A stretch of DNA of 8,471 bases from a bacterium UBP12_UBA5184 (GCA_002413145.1 DHWK01000027.1:7772-16242), one strand, 5' to 3'; numbered from the stretch's first letter, positions 1 through 6,809 are shown. Notes: a model not told the origin generated them from the sequence alone. Program-made: numbers and translations.

Positions 1-171
1 ACGTCCGCGGCCCTTCACATAGAGACAATATGAAGGTGAACAGACGGACAAAGGGAGGTGATCATCGTCAGTTCAGATGGCAGTAAACGTTTAGACTATA
101 CGATGATTGGAGGTGCGCAGACCTAAATCTGCGCGCAACACCGAGTAAACTACCCTAGTCCGCCGGCCGCG
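1..171 (+). ncRNA. Putative structured RNA or regulatory leader, class not recognised (5' end may lie outside the window)
   Basis: No ORF with protein-like composition is present, and base composition is visibly less GC-rich than the flanking genes. A fully nested fold can be drawn by hand. P0 pairs 6-11(12) with (165)166-171. Hairpin Pa pairs 12-17 (CCTTCA) with 31-36 (TGAAGG). P1 pairs 45-49 with 158-162 (CGGAC/GTCCG) and continues, after a small internal loop, as 52-55 with 153-156 (AGGG/CCCT). P2 pairs 61-68 (ATCATCGT) with 100-107 (ACGATGAT). P3 pairs 113-121 with 128-136 around the loop CCTAAA. No two helices conflict except for base 12. An intrinsic terminator follows directly. I compared it from memory with tmRNA, RNase P, SRP, 6S, 5S and common riboswitch signatures (TPP, SAM, cobalamin, FMN, lysine, purine, c-di-AMP, ZTP, THF) and saw no match. 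It could be a free small RNA or the leader of the downstream operon. The fold is seen in sequence; the function is unknown. Confidence 0.6.
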
Positions 172-188
172 TGCCGGCTTTTTTTTTT
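162..188 (+). terminator. Intrinsic (Rho-independent) terminator
   Basis: A perfect 6-bp all-GC stem, GCCGGC (162-167) with GCCGGC (173-178), has a 5-nt loop CGCGT and is followed immediately by ten T (179-188). This is the classic intrinsic terminator layout. It ends the RNA in 1-161 and lies 45 bp before the preferred start of the pyroglutamyl-peptidase gene. Its left arm is also part of an alternative pairing: 165-171 is complementary to 6-12 (CGCGGCC). It may therefore be a conditional terminator of a leader rather than a simple gene end. Confidence 0.85.
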
Positions 189-233
189 GGTTTCGCACCA
201 GGCCGGCTTCGCGCGTCTGCCCAAACGTGGCCC

Positions 234-836
234 GTGCCCCGGCGAATCCTGATCACGGGCTTCGAACCGTTTGGCGTCTACCCGACGAACCCGAGCGAGC
301 TCCTCGCGCGGGGGCTGGACGGTCGAGAGATTGCCGGCTACCGCATCCTCGGCCGAACGCTGCCGGTCGAAGCGCGGGGACTCCCGGCCAGGCTTGCGGC
401 CGTGATCTCCGATACGGCGCCCGACGCGATCGTCGGGCTCGGGCTGGCTGCCGGACGGAGCGCGCTCGCACTCGAGCGAACGGCGCTCAATCTCCTCGAT
501 TTCGAGCAGCCGGAGGACGCCGGAACCCGCTTACGCGATACGCCGGTCCGCGAAAATGGCGCGGCGGCGTTCTTCACGAATCTGCCGCTCGCCCGTATCC
601 TTGCCGCGTGGCATGCGGCGGGCATCCCCGGCTACCTCTCGGACTCGGCCGGAACCTACATTTGCAACCAGCTCCTGTATGAGGTCCTCGCGCTGAACGA
701 CCGCTCTATCCCGGCCGGTTTCGTCCACCTGCCTTGCACGCCGGAACTCGCGATTGCGCGAGGCCCGGCCCAAACGCCGTCGATGCCCCTCGAGCTCATG
801 CGCCGCGGCATCGAGACGTTGATCGAGGCACTTTGA
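234..836 (+). CDS. pcp: Pyroglutamyl-peptidase I (pyrrolidone-carboxylate peptidase)
   Basis: This is a cytoplasmic cysteine peptidase of family C15 that removes N-terminal pyroglutamate from peptides. The N-terminus reads RILITGFEPFG, the family hallmark. The catalytic triad is visible: Glu81 in LERTALN, Cys144 in SAGTYICNQLLY and His165 in GFVHLP. With the GTG at 234 as start the protein has 200 residues, typical for the family, and Glu and Cys fall at 81 and 144, the numbers of the well-studied Bacillus enzyme. An upstream in-frame GTG at 171 would add 21 residues, but it lies in the loop of the intrinsic terminator and would translate the T-tract as Phe-Phe-Phe, so I reject it. No strong ribosome-binding site precedes 234, so the start rests on family length and numbering. 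The stop TGA shares TTGA with the likely TTG start of the next gene, suggesting translational coupling. The role (peptide salvage) matches the substrate-binding protein further down the run. Confidence 0.93.
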   Translation: MPRRILITGFEPFGVYPTNPSELLARGLDGREIAGYRILGRTLPVEARGLPARLAAVISDTAPDAIVGLGLAAGRSALALERTALNLLDFEQPEDAGTRLRDTPVRENGAAAFFTNLPLARILAAWHAAGIPGYLSDSAGTYICNQLLYEVLALNDRSIPAGFVHLPCTPELAIARGPAQTPSMPLELMRRGIETLIEAL

Positions 837-2578
837 ACCAAGGCGGCGAGCGCGACGCTCGAATCGACGCGATCCCCGACGTCCACGGTCACGCCAAGGG
901 CGAGCACAAGCCCTTTGCGGAGGAGCGGCCGATTCCGTACACGGCGCGGATGCTTTTCCTCTGGTTCTTCCACGCTTGCCAGCGCAGCTCGCCGCGCTTC
1001 ATGATGGTCGCCGACCACATGAATTATCTGACCTTCGAAGATCCCGCGGCGGTCAACCTCGTGCGCCGCGCGCTCAAACTGGCGCACGCCGGCGACCTCT
1101 ACGGCGCCTCCGAAACGGCCGGCATCGAGGTCGGCCACGCTGCGGTCGTCTCCGAAGGACTGCGGCGCGGGATGCGCTATTCGATCGGCGCCGAAGTCGA
1201 CAACGACCCTCGCAGCCGTCCCGACGCGCAAAACATCGTCGACGCGATGCGACCCGATGCGATCATCCGCTCGGTCCATTTCCTTACGATCGAGCATCCC
1301 GAACTCGGTGCGGGCTACCAGTGGGCGTTCGACAACTCGGAATTCCAACATCTCTTCGCTCACGTCGGCACCGAAAGAGTCTGGGAACTTTACATGGCGA
1401 CGCTGCTCGATGCGATCGAGAAACTTCCCGGTCATATCGTCGGCCATTTCTACGTCCCGGCAAAATTCGGACACTGGCCCGAAGACGCGAAACTCGATCA
1501 CTATGAAAACCAATTGCTCGACGCGTGCGTGGCGCGCGGCATGGCGATCGAACTCAACGCGCGTTTCTTCTACCGCCATTTCGTCGACGACGAGCATAAC
1601 AAGCGGCGCTATCGCAACGCCAATCTCCGCCTGCTCAAGAAAGCAAAGGCGCGGGGCGTCGGCATCGCGGTCGGATCCGACGCCCACAGTCCGAAAGATC
1701 AAGGCGGCGGCTTCGAGGCGGTACTCGAGCTGCTCGACAAAGCCGGAATCAACGAGATCGTCTTCCCGGTCAACGGGCGCATGGCGCGCGTCGCCTTGCG
1801 CGCTACCGAGGAGCTGCTCAAGCAGCAGGCGGCGCCGCCGCCGCCGCCGATCGGCAGCAGCGTGAGCGGATTCGGCCGGGCCGAGCTGGCCGCACGCGAC
1901 GGCGGCATCGGCCCCGAACCGGAGACGCCGGCCCAAAGGAAGGCGGCCGCTAAAGCCGCCGCCATCGCCAAAGCCGCCGCGGCCAAAGCGGCGGCGATCA
2001 AGGCCGCCGCCGATCGGGCCGCTGCGAAGAAATTGGCCGCCGAGAAGGCCGCCGCCAAGAAGATCGCCGACGCGGCCAAACGCAAGGCCCTGGCCGAAAA
2101 GAAGAAAATCGCCGCCGCCAAGAAGGCCGCAGCCAAAAAGGTCGCGCTCGAGAAAAAGCGCGCCGCCAAGAGAGCCGCCGCAGAACGAAAGAAGCTCGCG
2201 AACGAAAAAAAGCGGGCGGCCAAGCAAGCCGCGCTCGAAAAGAAGCGCGCCGTAGCGGCCGCCAAGAGGATCGCAGCCGAGAAGCAGCGCGCTGCGGCGG
2301 CCGCCAAGAAGGTCCAAGCCGCCCGAAAGGCAGTCGCCGCCAAGAAAGCCGCCGCCGCCAAGAAAGCCGGCGCCGCCAAGAAAGCCGCCGTCGCCAAGAA
2401 AGCCGCCGCCAAGAAGGCCGCCGCCAAGAAGGCGACCGCCAGAAAACCGGCGGCGAAGAAGGCGGCCAAGCGGCCGCCGCGCGGAAAGCCGAGGCCGTCC
2501 AAGAAGGCTAGAGCGCACCCGCCGAAGCGCTCGAGCACCAAATCAGCCTCGAAGAAGAGATCGAAGGGACGCCGCTAG
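833..2578 (+). CDS. PHP-domain metal-dependent phosphoesterase with long histone-H1-like Lys/Ala-rich C-terminal tail
   Basis: The protein has 581 residues from the TTG at 833. Residues about 11-325 form a PHP domain. Ligand motifs are visible: D16-x-H18-x-H20 (PDVHGH), D61-H62 (VADHMN), E121 (GAEVD), H149 (SVHF), H205 (VGHFY), E240 (ELNAR) and D283-x-H285 (GSDAH). This matches the multi-metal site of PHP phosphoesterases (histidinol-phosphatase HisJ/K, RNase AM/TrpH type). The substrate cannot be read from sequence, and no his genes lie nearby. A proline-rich linker (about 333-342) leads to a tail (about 367-581) made almost only of Ala, Lys and Arg, like bacterial histone-H1-like proteins, ending in SKKRSKGRR. 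The reading frame is unbroken. The start is TTG in the TTGA overlap with pcp, with GAGG at 825-828 upstream; an ATG at 734 is possible but lies deep inside pcp and adds only Arg/Pro-rich sequence typical of out-of-frame reading. The fusion is unusual. Nucleic-acid association through the tail is inference. Confidence 0.85.
   Translation: MNQGGERDARIDAIPDVHGHAKGEHKPFAEERPIPYTARMLFLWFFHACQRSSPRFMMVADHMNYLTFEDPAAVNLVRRALKLAHAGDLYGASETAGIEVGHAAVVSEGLRRGMRYSIGAEVDNDPRSRPDAQNIVDAMRPDAIIRSVHFLTIEHPELGAGYQWAFDNSEFQHLFAHVGTERVWELYMATLLDAIEKLPGHIVGHFYVPAKFGHWPEDAKLDHYENQLLDACVARGMAIELNARFFYRHFVDDEHNKRRYRNANLRLLKKAKARGVGIAVGSDAHSPKDQGGGFEAVLELLDKAGINEIVFPVNGRMARVALRATEELLKQQAAPPPPPIGSSVSGFGRAELAARDGGIGPEPETPAQRKAAAKAAAIAKAAAAKAAAIKAAADRAAAKKLAAEKAAAKKIADAAKRKALAEKKKIAAAKKAAAKKVALEKKRAAKRAAAERKKLANEKKRAAKQAALEKKRAVAAAKRIAAEKQRAAAAAKKVQAARKAVAAKKAAAAKKAGAAKKAAVAKKAAAKKAAAKKATARKPAAKKAAKRPPRGKPRPSKKARAHPPKRSSTKSASKKRSKGRR
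2342..2440 (+). repeat. In-frame tandem codon repeats of the Lys/Ala tail
   Basis: Six consecutive imperfect units start with Lys-Lys: three of 18 nt (KKAAAA, KKAGAA, KKAAVA at 2342-2395), then three of 15 nt (KKAAA, KKAAA, KKATA at 2396-2440). The DNA core is AAGAAAGCCGCC or AAGAAGGCCGCC. Looser repeats of the same kind extend back to about 1935. All unit lengths are multiples of three, so copy-number changes would lengthen or shorten the basic tail without breaking the frame. Confidence 0.85.
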
Positions 2579-2580
2579 AG

Positions 2581-4593
2581 ATGTCTGATCCGACCCGCCG
2601 CCGCAACGTCGCCGTCGTAGGCCCGTTCCACTCCGGCAAGACAACCCTGATCGAAGCCATCCTCGCGCAGTGCGGCGCGATCCCGCGGCGAGGCTCCGTC
2701 TCCGACGGGACGACGACGACCGATTATGAGCCCGAGTCCATCGATCGGGCGCAATCGACCACGGTCGGCTTCGCCTACTGCTCGACCGCGAACATCGATC
2801 TGACGCTGGTCGATTGTCCCGGCTTCCTCGAGTTCGCCGAAGAGGCGAAGTACGCGCTCGCCGGCGTCGATGCGGCGATCATCGTCATCGAGCCCGACCG
2901 CAGCCGCGTCAAGCAGACGCGCTCGCTGGTCGAGTTTCTCGACGAGCGAAAACTTCCGCACTGCTTCTTCGTCAATAAGATGGATAAGCCGGGCAGCGAC
3001 TTTCGTGGGACGCTCGCCGAGCTGACCGCCACCTTCGGCAACCGAGTAGTCGCCGAGCACATCCCGATCGGCGAAGCCGAACAATTTCGCGGCTACATCG
3101 ACCTGCCCGAACAGCGCGCATTCTACGTCGAAAACGGCGCCGCGAAAGAGATGCCGATCGGCCCGGAACTCGAGGCTCCCGTCAAAGAGGCCCGCCAGAA
3201 ATTGCTTGAGGCGCTCGGCGATTTCGACGACCACCTGCTCGAGGAACTCTTGGAAGGCGTCGAGCCGCCCCTCGACGAGGTCCGCACCGACTTGCGTGAA
3301 GAGACGTCGAAAGATCTGATCGTCCCGGTCCTGGTCGGCGCGGGGATGACCGACATCGGCGTCGCCGCCAACGCGCTGCTCGAAGTCATCGAGAAACAGT
3401 TTCCGCCGCCCGGCGGCGATCCCAAAGCGCCGCTCGTCGCGCAGGTGCTCAAGACGATCGTCCACCCGCAATCGGGCAAACTCTCGGTCGTGCGCGTCTG
3501 GGAAGGTACGCTCAGCGCCGATGCCACCCTCGTCGACACGAGCCGCGAGAACGTGAAGGTTCGCGCCGCCGGCTTGTACCGGCTGCAAGGCAAGAAACAG
3601 GAATCCCTGACGAGTGCGAGTGCCGGCGAAATCGTCGCGAGCGCTCGTCTCGAAGGCGTCCTCACCGGCGACACGCTGACCGGCGGAGCGAAAACCGTCC
3701 GCGAGGTTCCGAAGGTCGCGGCGCCGCTGTTCGCCGTGGCGATCAAACCCAAAGAGAAGCTGGACGAAGCGAAGCTCTCGCAGATGCTGGCGCGGATCTG
3801 TGAAGAGGATCCGACCCTCAAAATCGTTCGCGCTGAATTCACCAACGAGTTGCAACTTCTCGGCATCGGCGAAGTCCACGTCATTACCGCGCTGACCAAG
3901 CTCTCCCGCAAATACCACCTCGCGCTCGAGATGAAGCCGCCGATGGTCGCCTACCGCGAGACGATCCAGCATCCGACGGAGATTCATTCACGCTACAAGC
4001 ACCAAACTGGCGGCCACGGACAATTCGCCGACGTCAAACTGAAGATCGAACCGCGCGGGCGGGGGCACGGCGTCACGTTCGAGGAAAAAATCGTCGGCGG
4101 CGTCGTCCCGCGCCAGTTCTGGCCCGCCGTCGAAAAGGGCGTGCGGGAAGCCCTCATCAAGGGACCGATCGCCGGCTACCCGGTCGTCGATTTGCACGTC
4201 ACGCTGATCGATGGCGCCTTCCACGCCGTCGACTCGAGCGAACAGTCGTTTAGGACCGCAGCCGGCATGGCGATCCGCGACGGTCTTCCAAAGTGTACGC
4301 CGGTGCTGCTCGAGCCGATCCTCTACGTCGAAGCCGTCGTCCCCGAAGACAGCGCCTCCGCGATCCTCGGCGGCATCACCGCCAAACGCGGGCAGGTGCT
4401 CTCGTTCGAACCTGCGGAACAGCGCGGGTTCCAGCGCGTGATCGCGTTTGCACCCCAGTCGGAGCTCGGCAACTACATCACCGAGCTCCGCACCGCGACG
4501 CAAGGACTCGGCAACTATACGTGGCGCCACGAACGTTTCGACCCGGCGCCGCCAAAGGTGTCCCAATCGGTACGCGAGGCCGTTTCCGCGTAA
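2581..4593 (+). CDS. Elongation factor G-like translation GTPase (EF-G paralogue)
   Basis: The 670 residues are close to the usual 690-700 of EF-G and cover all five domains. The G domain has the P-loop GPFHSGKTT (14-22), DCPG (78-81) and NKMD (132-135). Domain II is about 283-370 and domain III about 380-455. Domain IV, about 456-575, contains KHQTGGHGQFADV and HAVDSSE. Domain V is about 576-660 (LLEPILYVEA, AKRGQVLSFEP). Two changes set it apart from canonical EF-G. The DTPGH motif reads DCPGF, so the catalytic histidine is Phe82, and the switch-I RGITI block is replaced by DRAQSTT. This fits the EF-G-like paralogue group (FusA2/EF-G2-like) that usually sits beside a normal fusA, not the main translocase. 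No rpsL, rpsG or tuf lies nearby. The ATG is 2 bp after the previous stop, with GAAGGGA (2563-2569) about 11 nt upstream. The exact ribosomal role is unknown. Confidence 0.9.
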   Translation: MSDPTRRRNVAVVGPFHSGKTTLIEAILAQCGAIPRRGSVSDGTTTTDYEPESIDRAQSTTVGFAYCSTANIDLTLVDCPGFLEFAEEAKYALAGVDAAIIVIEPDRSRVKQTRSLVEFLDERKLPHCFFVNKMDKPGSDFRGTLAELTATFGNRVVAEHIPIGEAEQFRGYIDLPEQRAFYVENGAAKEMPIGPELEAPVKEARQKLLEALGDFDDHLLEELLEGVEPPLDEVRTDLREETSKDLIVPVLVGAGMTDIGVAANALLEVIEKQFPPPGGDPKAPLVAQVLKTIVHPQSGKLSVVRVWEGTLSADATLVDTSRENVKVRAAGLYRLQGKKQESLTSASAGEIVASARLEGVLTGDTLTGGAKTVREVPKVAAPLFAVAIKPKEKLDEAKLSQMLARICEEDPTLKIVRAEFTNELQLLGIGEVHVITALTKLSRKYHLALEMKPPMVAYRETIQHPTEIHSRYKHQTGGHGQFADVKLKIEPRGRGHGVTFEEKIVGGVVPRQFWPAVEKGVREALIKGPIAGYPVVDLHVTLIDGAFHAVDSSEQSFRTAAGMAIRDGLPKCTPVLLEPILYVEAVVPEDSASAILGGITAKRGQVLSFEPAEQRGFQRVIAFAPQSELGNYITELRTATQGLGNYTWRHERFDPAPPKVSQSVREAVSA

Positions 4594-6242
4594 TCGCGAC
4601 GGCGCTCGCCGTTGCGTGTGCGCTGCTCGCCGCCTGCACGAAAGTCGGGACCGAATCGGTCAGCAACGCCCGCGATTCCGTCGGGGACGCCGGCCGCCAT
4701 GCCTGGACGATCCCGGAGACGCTGCGCATCGGCGTCCAGAACGCGCCGAATACCCTCAACGGAATCCTCGCGACGAACACCACCGAGGGGATGATCGATC
4801 ATCTCATCTTCGATCGACTCGTCTCGACGGACGCGAGCGGGAAAAAGCAAGTACCGATTCTGGCCGCCGAAGTTCCGACGCCGGAGAACGGCGGGATCAG
4901 CAAAGACGGCCTGACGATCACATACCGCCTCCGCCAGAACGTCCTCTGGCACGACGGCGTCCCGTTCACCAGCGACGACGTGAAGTTCACCTGGACCGCA
5001 ATCCTAAACGGCAAGAACAACGTGATTGCGACGACCGGGTACAACCTGGTCAATTCGGTCGACACGCCCGACAAATATACGGTCGTTTTTCACATGAAGC
5101 GGCGCTTCTCACCGGCCGTCAACACGATCTTTGGCGATAGCGACGATCCGTACGACATCTTGCCGGCGCACGTTCTAGCTTCGCTGCCGAACCTCAACCA
5201 GGCCGCCTTCAACTCGAACCCGGTCGGCACGGGCCCCTTCAAGCTGAAGGCCTGGGCGCGCGGCGACCACATCGAACTCGTCGCCAACGACAAGTATTTT
5301 CTTGGGGCGCCGAAATTGAATCGGATCTTCATCAAGTTCATCCCGGACGAGAACACCGAGCTGAACCAGCTGCGCTCTCATGAAATCGATTGGCAGTTCG
5401 AAGCCTCTCCGCAAGAGTACCGCTCGCTGAAAACCTTGCCCGACCTCAACGTGGTCCTGCAAGACAAAAACGACTACGAGCGCATCCAGATCAATACGAG
5501 CCACCCGCCGCTCGATGACGTCCTCGTTCGGCGCGCGATCGCCTCGGCGATCGACGTCTCGAAGCTCGTCCACGACCTGACTTTCGGTTCGGCGACGATC
5601 GCCGACCAGGACCTGCCGTCTTTCCTGTGGGCGCATGCCGACAACGTCGCGCGCTACGCCTACGACCTGCAGAAGGCCAAAGATCTCATGCAGCAGGCCG
5701 GCTGGACGCCGGGCCCCGACGGCACGTTGACCAAGAACGGCGCCCCGCTGCACCTCCTACTGGTCACGAACAACACCAACGCGACGCGCCGGAGCGGCGT
5801 CGTGCAGGTGCAAGCGATGCTTCGACAGCTCGGCATCAACGTGGGGATCAAAGAGTTTCCCGGCGCTTTGCTCTACGCCGCGATGGGCGCCGGCGGCATC
5901 TTGCAAAACGGTAAATTCGATCTCGCCTGGACGGGTTGGGTCGCAGGCATCGACCCCGATCAATCGTCGATCTTCTTCTGTGATGCGACGCCGCCCCACG
6001 GCAACAACGAAACGCACTACTGCAACCCTGAGGTCGACTCCGCCGAGAACGCCGCGCTCGACCACTTCGACCAGCCTTCGCGCAAGGCGGCCTACGATAA
6101 GATCGAGGCGATCCTCTCGCGCGATCTGCCGCAGATCACGCTGTGGTGGCCGCGTCAAATCCAGCCGATCAACCCAGACTTCAAAGGCTTCGCGCCGAAT
6201 CCGGTGAGCGAGTCATGGAACGCATATCAATGGAGCATTTAG
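4521..6242 (+). CDS. ABC transporter substrate-binding lipoprotein, family 5 (peptide/nickel type)
   Basis: This is an extracytoplasmic solute-binding protein of the DppA/OppA family, expected to hand oligopeptides or similar ligands to an ABC importer. A hydrophobic stretch ending in the lipobox LAAC (Cys codon 4635-4637) marks a lipoprotein anchor. Family motifs follow: ISKDGLTITYRLRQNVLWHDG, PFTSDDVKFTW, NPVGTGPFKLKAW and the C-terminal DLAWTGWVAGIDPDQ region. The mature protein is about 535 residues, normal for the family. The start is uncertain. The only canonical in-frame start is GTG at 4521, which overlaps the EF-G-like gene by 73 bp and puts the Cys at residue 39. An ATC codon at 4566, five bases after AAAGGTG (4554-4560), would give a neat 23-residue signal with the Cys at 24, but ATC starts are rare. 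No permease or ATPase gene is present in the window, so it is an orphan here. Its pairing with pcp hints at peptide uptake (inference). Confidence 0.88.
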   Translation: MAPRTFRPGAAKGVPIGTRGRFRVIATALAVACALLAACTKVGTESVSNARDSVGDAGRHAWTIPETLRIGVQNAPNTLNGILATNTTEGMIDHLIFDRLVSTDASGKKQVPILAAEVPTPENGGISKDGLTITYRLRQNVLWHDGVPFTSDDVKFTWTAILNGKNNVIATTGYNLVNSVDTPDKYTVVFHMKRRFSPAVNTIFGDSDDPYDILPAHVLASLPNLNQAAFNSNPVGTGPFKLKAWARGDHIELVANDKYFLGAPKLNRIFIKFIPDENTELNQLRSHEIDWQFEASPQEYRSLKTLPDLNVVLQDKNDYERIQINTSHPPLDDVLVRRAIASAIDVSKLVHDLTFGSATIADQDLPSFLWAHADNVARYAYDLQKAKDLMQQAGWTPGPDGTLTKNGAPLHLLLVTNNTNATRRSGVVQVQAMLRQLGINVGIKEFPGALLYAAMGAGGILQNGKFDLAWTGWVAGIDPDQSSIFFCDATPPHGNNETHYCNPEVDSAENAALDHFDQPSRKAAYDKIEAILSRDLPQITLWWPRQIQPINPDFKGFAPNPVSESWNAYQWSI

Positions 6243-6787
6243 GACCCGAATCGCGCCGCCCGCTGGCCATGGTCCCCGAGCTGAAGTGGCTGAAAACTGT
6301 CATCATGGAACGCGCCCTGACCCGCGGCGAGGTTCTCATGGCCGGAGGCGCGCGCAGCGACTACTACATCGACAAATTCCGCCTCTTCTCCGACCCAACG
6401 GTCCTGCGGCGGATCGCGCGCCTCTTCGTGCCGATCGTCTCCGAGCTCGGTCCCGACCTCATCGGCGGGACGGAGCTGGGCGGCGTGATCATCGCGACGG
6501 CAGTTTCTCAAATGACGAACATCCCGATGATCGTCGTACGGAAGTCGCCCAAGGCGTATGGCGCGTTCGCCGACGAGTACGTCGAGGGCCCGTACGAAGC
6601 CGGTCAAAAGGTTTTGCTGCTCGAGGACGTGGTCAGCAACGGACGCGAGGTCCTCGCCGCAAAGACACGACTCGAAGAGCTGAAGTTACGCGTGACCGTC
6701 TACGCCGTCGTAAATCGCGGCCTTGCGCCGATCAAATCGTTGATTGCGTTCTCGCTGCCCCGCGGCGACGCCAAAACCGAAAACTAG
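6215..6787 (+). CDS. pyrE: Orotate phosphoribosyltransferase
   Basis: It catalyses orotate + PRPP to OMP + PPi, the fifth step of de novo pyrimidine synthesis, in the cytoplasm. From the ATG at 6215 it has 190 residues, in the usual 180-215 range. Visible motifs are the N-terminal substrate loop GGARSDYYID (44-53), the phosphate-binding IGGTELGG (83-90), the flexible catalytic loop RKSPKAYG (109-116) and the PRPP signature VLLLEDVVSNG (133-143, acidic pair E137-D138). The usual His of the catalytic loop (KxHG in enterobacteria) is Tyr here, a variant I believe also occurs in other OPRT lineages. The start at 6215 is favoured by GGTGAG at 6203-6208 (six bases upstream); ATG 6230 and ATG 6269 are alternatives. 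The 6215 start overlaps the binding-protein gene by 28 bp, so it is probably the last gene of the same operon. No other pyr gene is in the window. Confidence 0.92.
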   Translation: MERISMEHLGPESRRPLAMVPELKWLKTVIMERALTRGEVLMAGGARSDYYIDKFRLFSDPTVLRRIARLFVPIVSELGPDLIGGTELGGVIIATAVSQMTNIPMIVVRKSPKAYGAFADEYVEGPYEAGQKVLLLEDVVSNGREVLAAKTRLEELKLRVTVYAVVNRGLAPIKSLIAFSLPRGDAKTEN

Positions 6788-6809
6788 CTAGCGCCTCAGG
6801 CGAGGTAGC
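6787..6809. terminator. Possible weak hairpin between convergent genes
   Basis: CGCC (6792-6795) pairs with GGCG (6799-6802) around TCA, and GCTA (6787-6790) can pair with TAGC (6806-6809) after small bulges. It sits exactly on the 8-bp gap between the converging pyrE and hydrolase stops. It could act in both directions, but there is no T-run on either side, so it is at best a weak or Rho-assisted end. Confidence 0.25.

Noticed and set aside
77..94. Five-codon ATG frame after the strong ribosome-binding-like sequence
   Set aside because: Spacing of about 18 bases from the GGAGG core is too long, and the peptide (MAVNV) is too short to judge.
1..170. tmRNA, RNase P, SRP RNA, 5S rRNA or a common riboswitch
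   Set aside because: None of the conserved cores I know (for example tmRNA TTCGA arm and CCA end, 5S CCGAAC, TPP CTGAGA, ZTP CCGCCTGGGC) is present.
656..2518. Long minus-strand open frame of about 620 codons
   Set aside because: It is the antisense of the PHP gene and its repeats: a Gly/Leu-rich low-complexity end and an Arg/Asp-rich body with no recognisable domain. The plus strand carries clear PHP motifs.
1699..2541. Minus-strand frame with FLAAAF-type hydrophobic repeats resembling a membrane protein
   Set aside because: It is simply the reverse complement of the Lys/Ala codon repeats in another frame.
2575..3987. Minus-strand open frame of 470 codons
   Set aside because: It is antisense to the EF-G-like gene, with no domain and a composition typical of antisense frames in GC-rich DNA.
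4293..4520. N-terminal extension of the binding protein deep into the EF-G-like gene
   Set aside because: The extension is Arg/Ala-rich out-of-frame sequence and would bury the lipoprotein signal far from the N-terminus.
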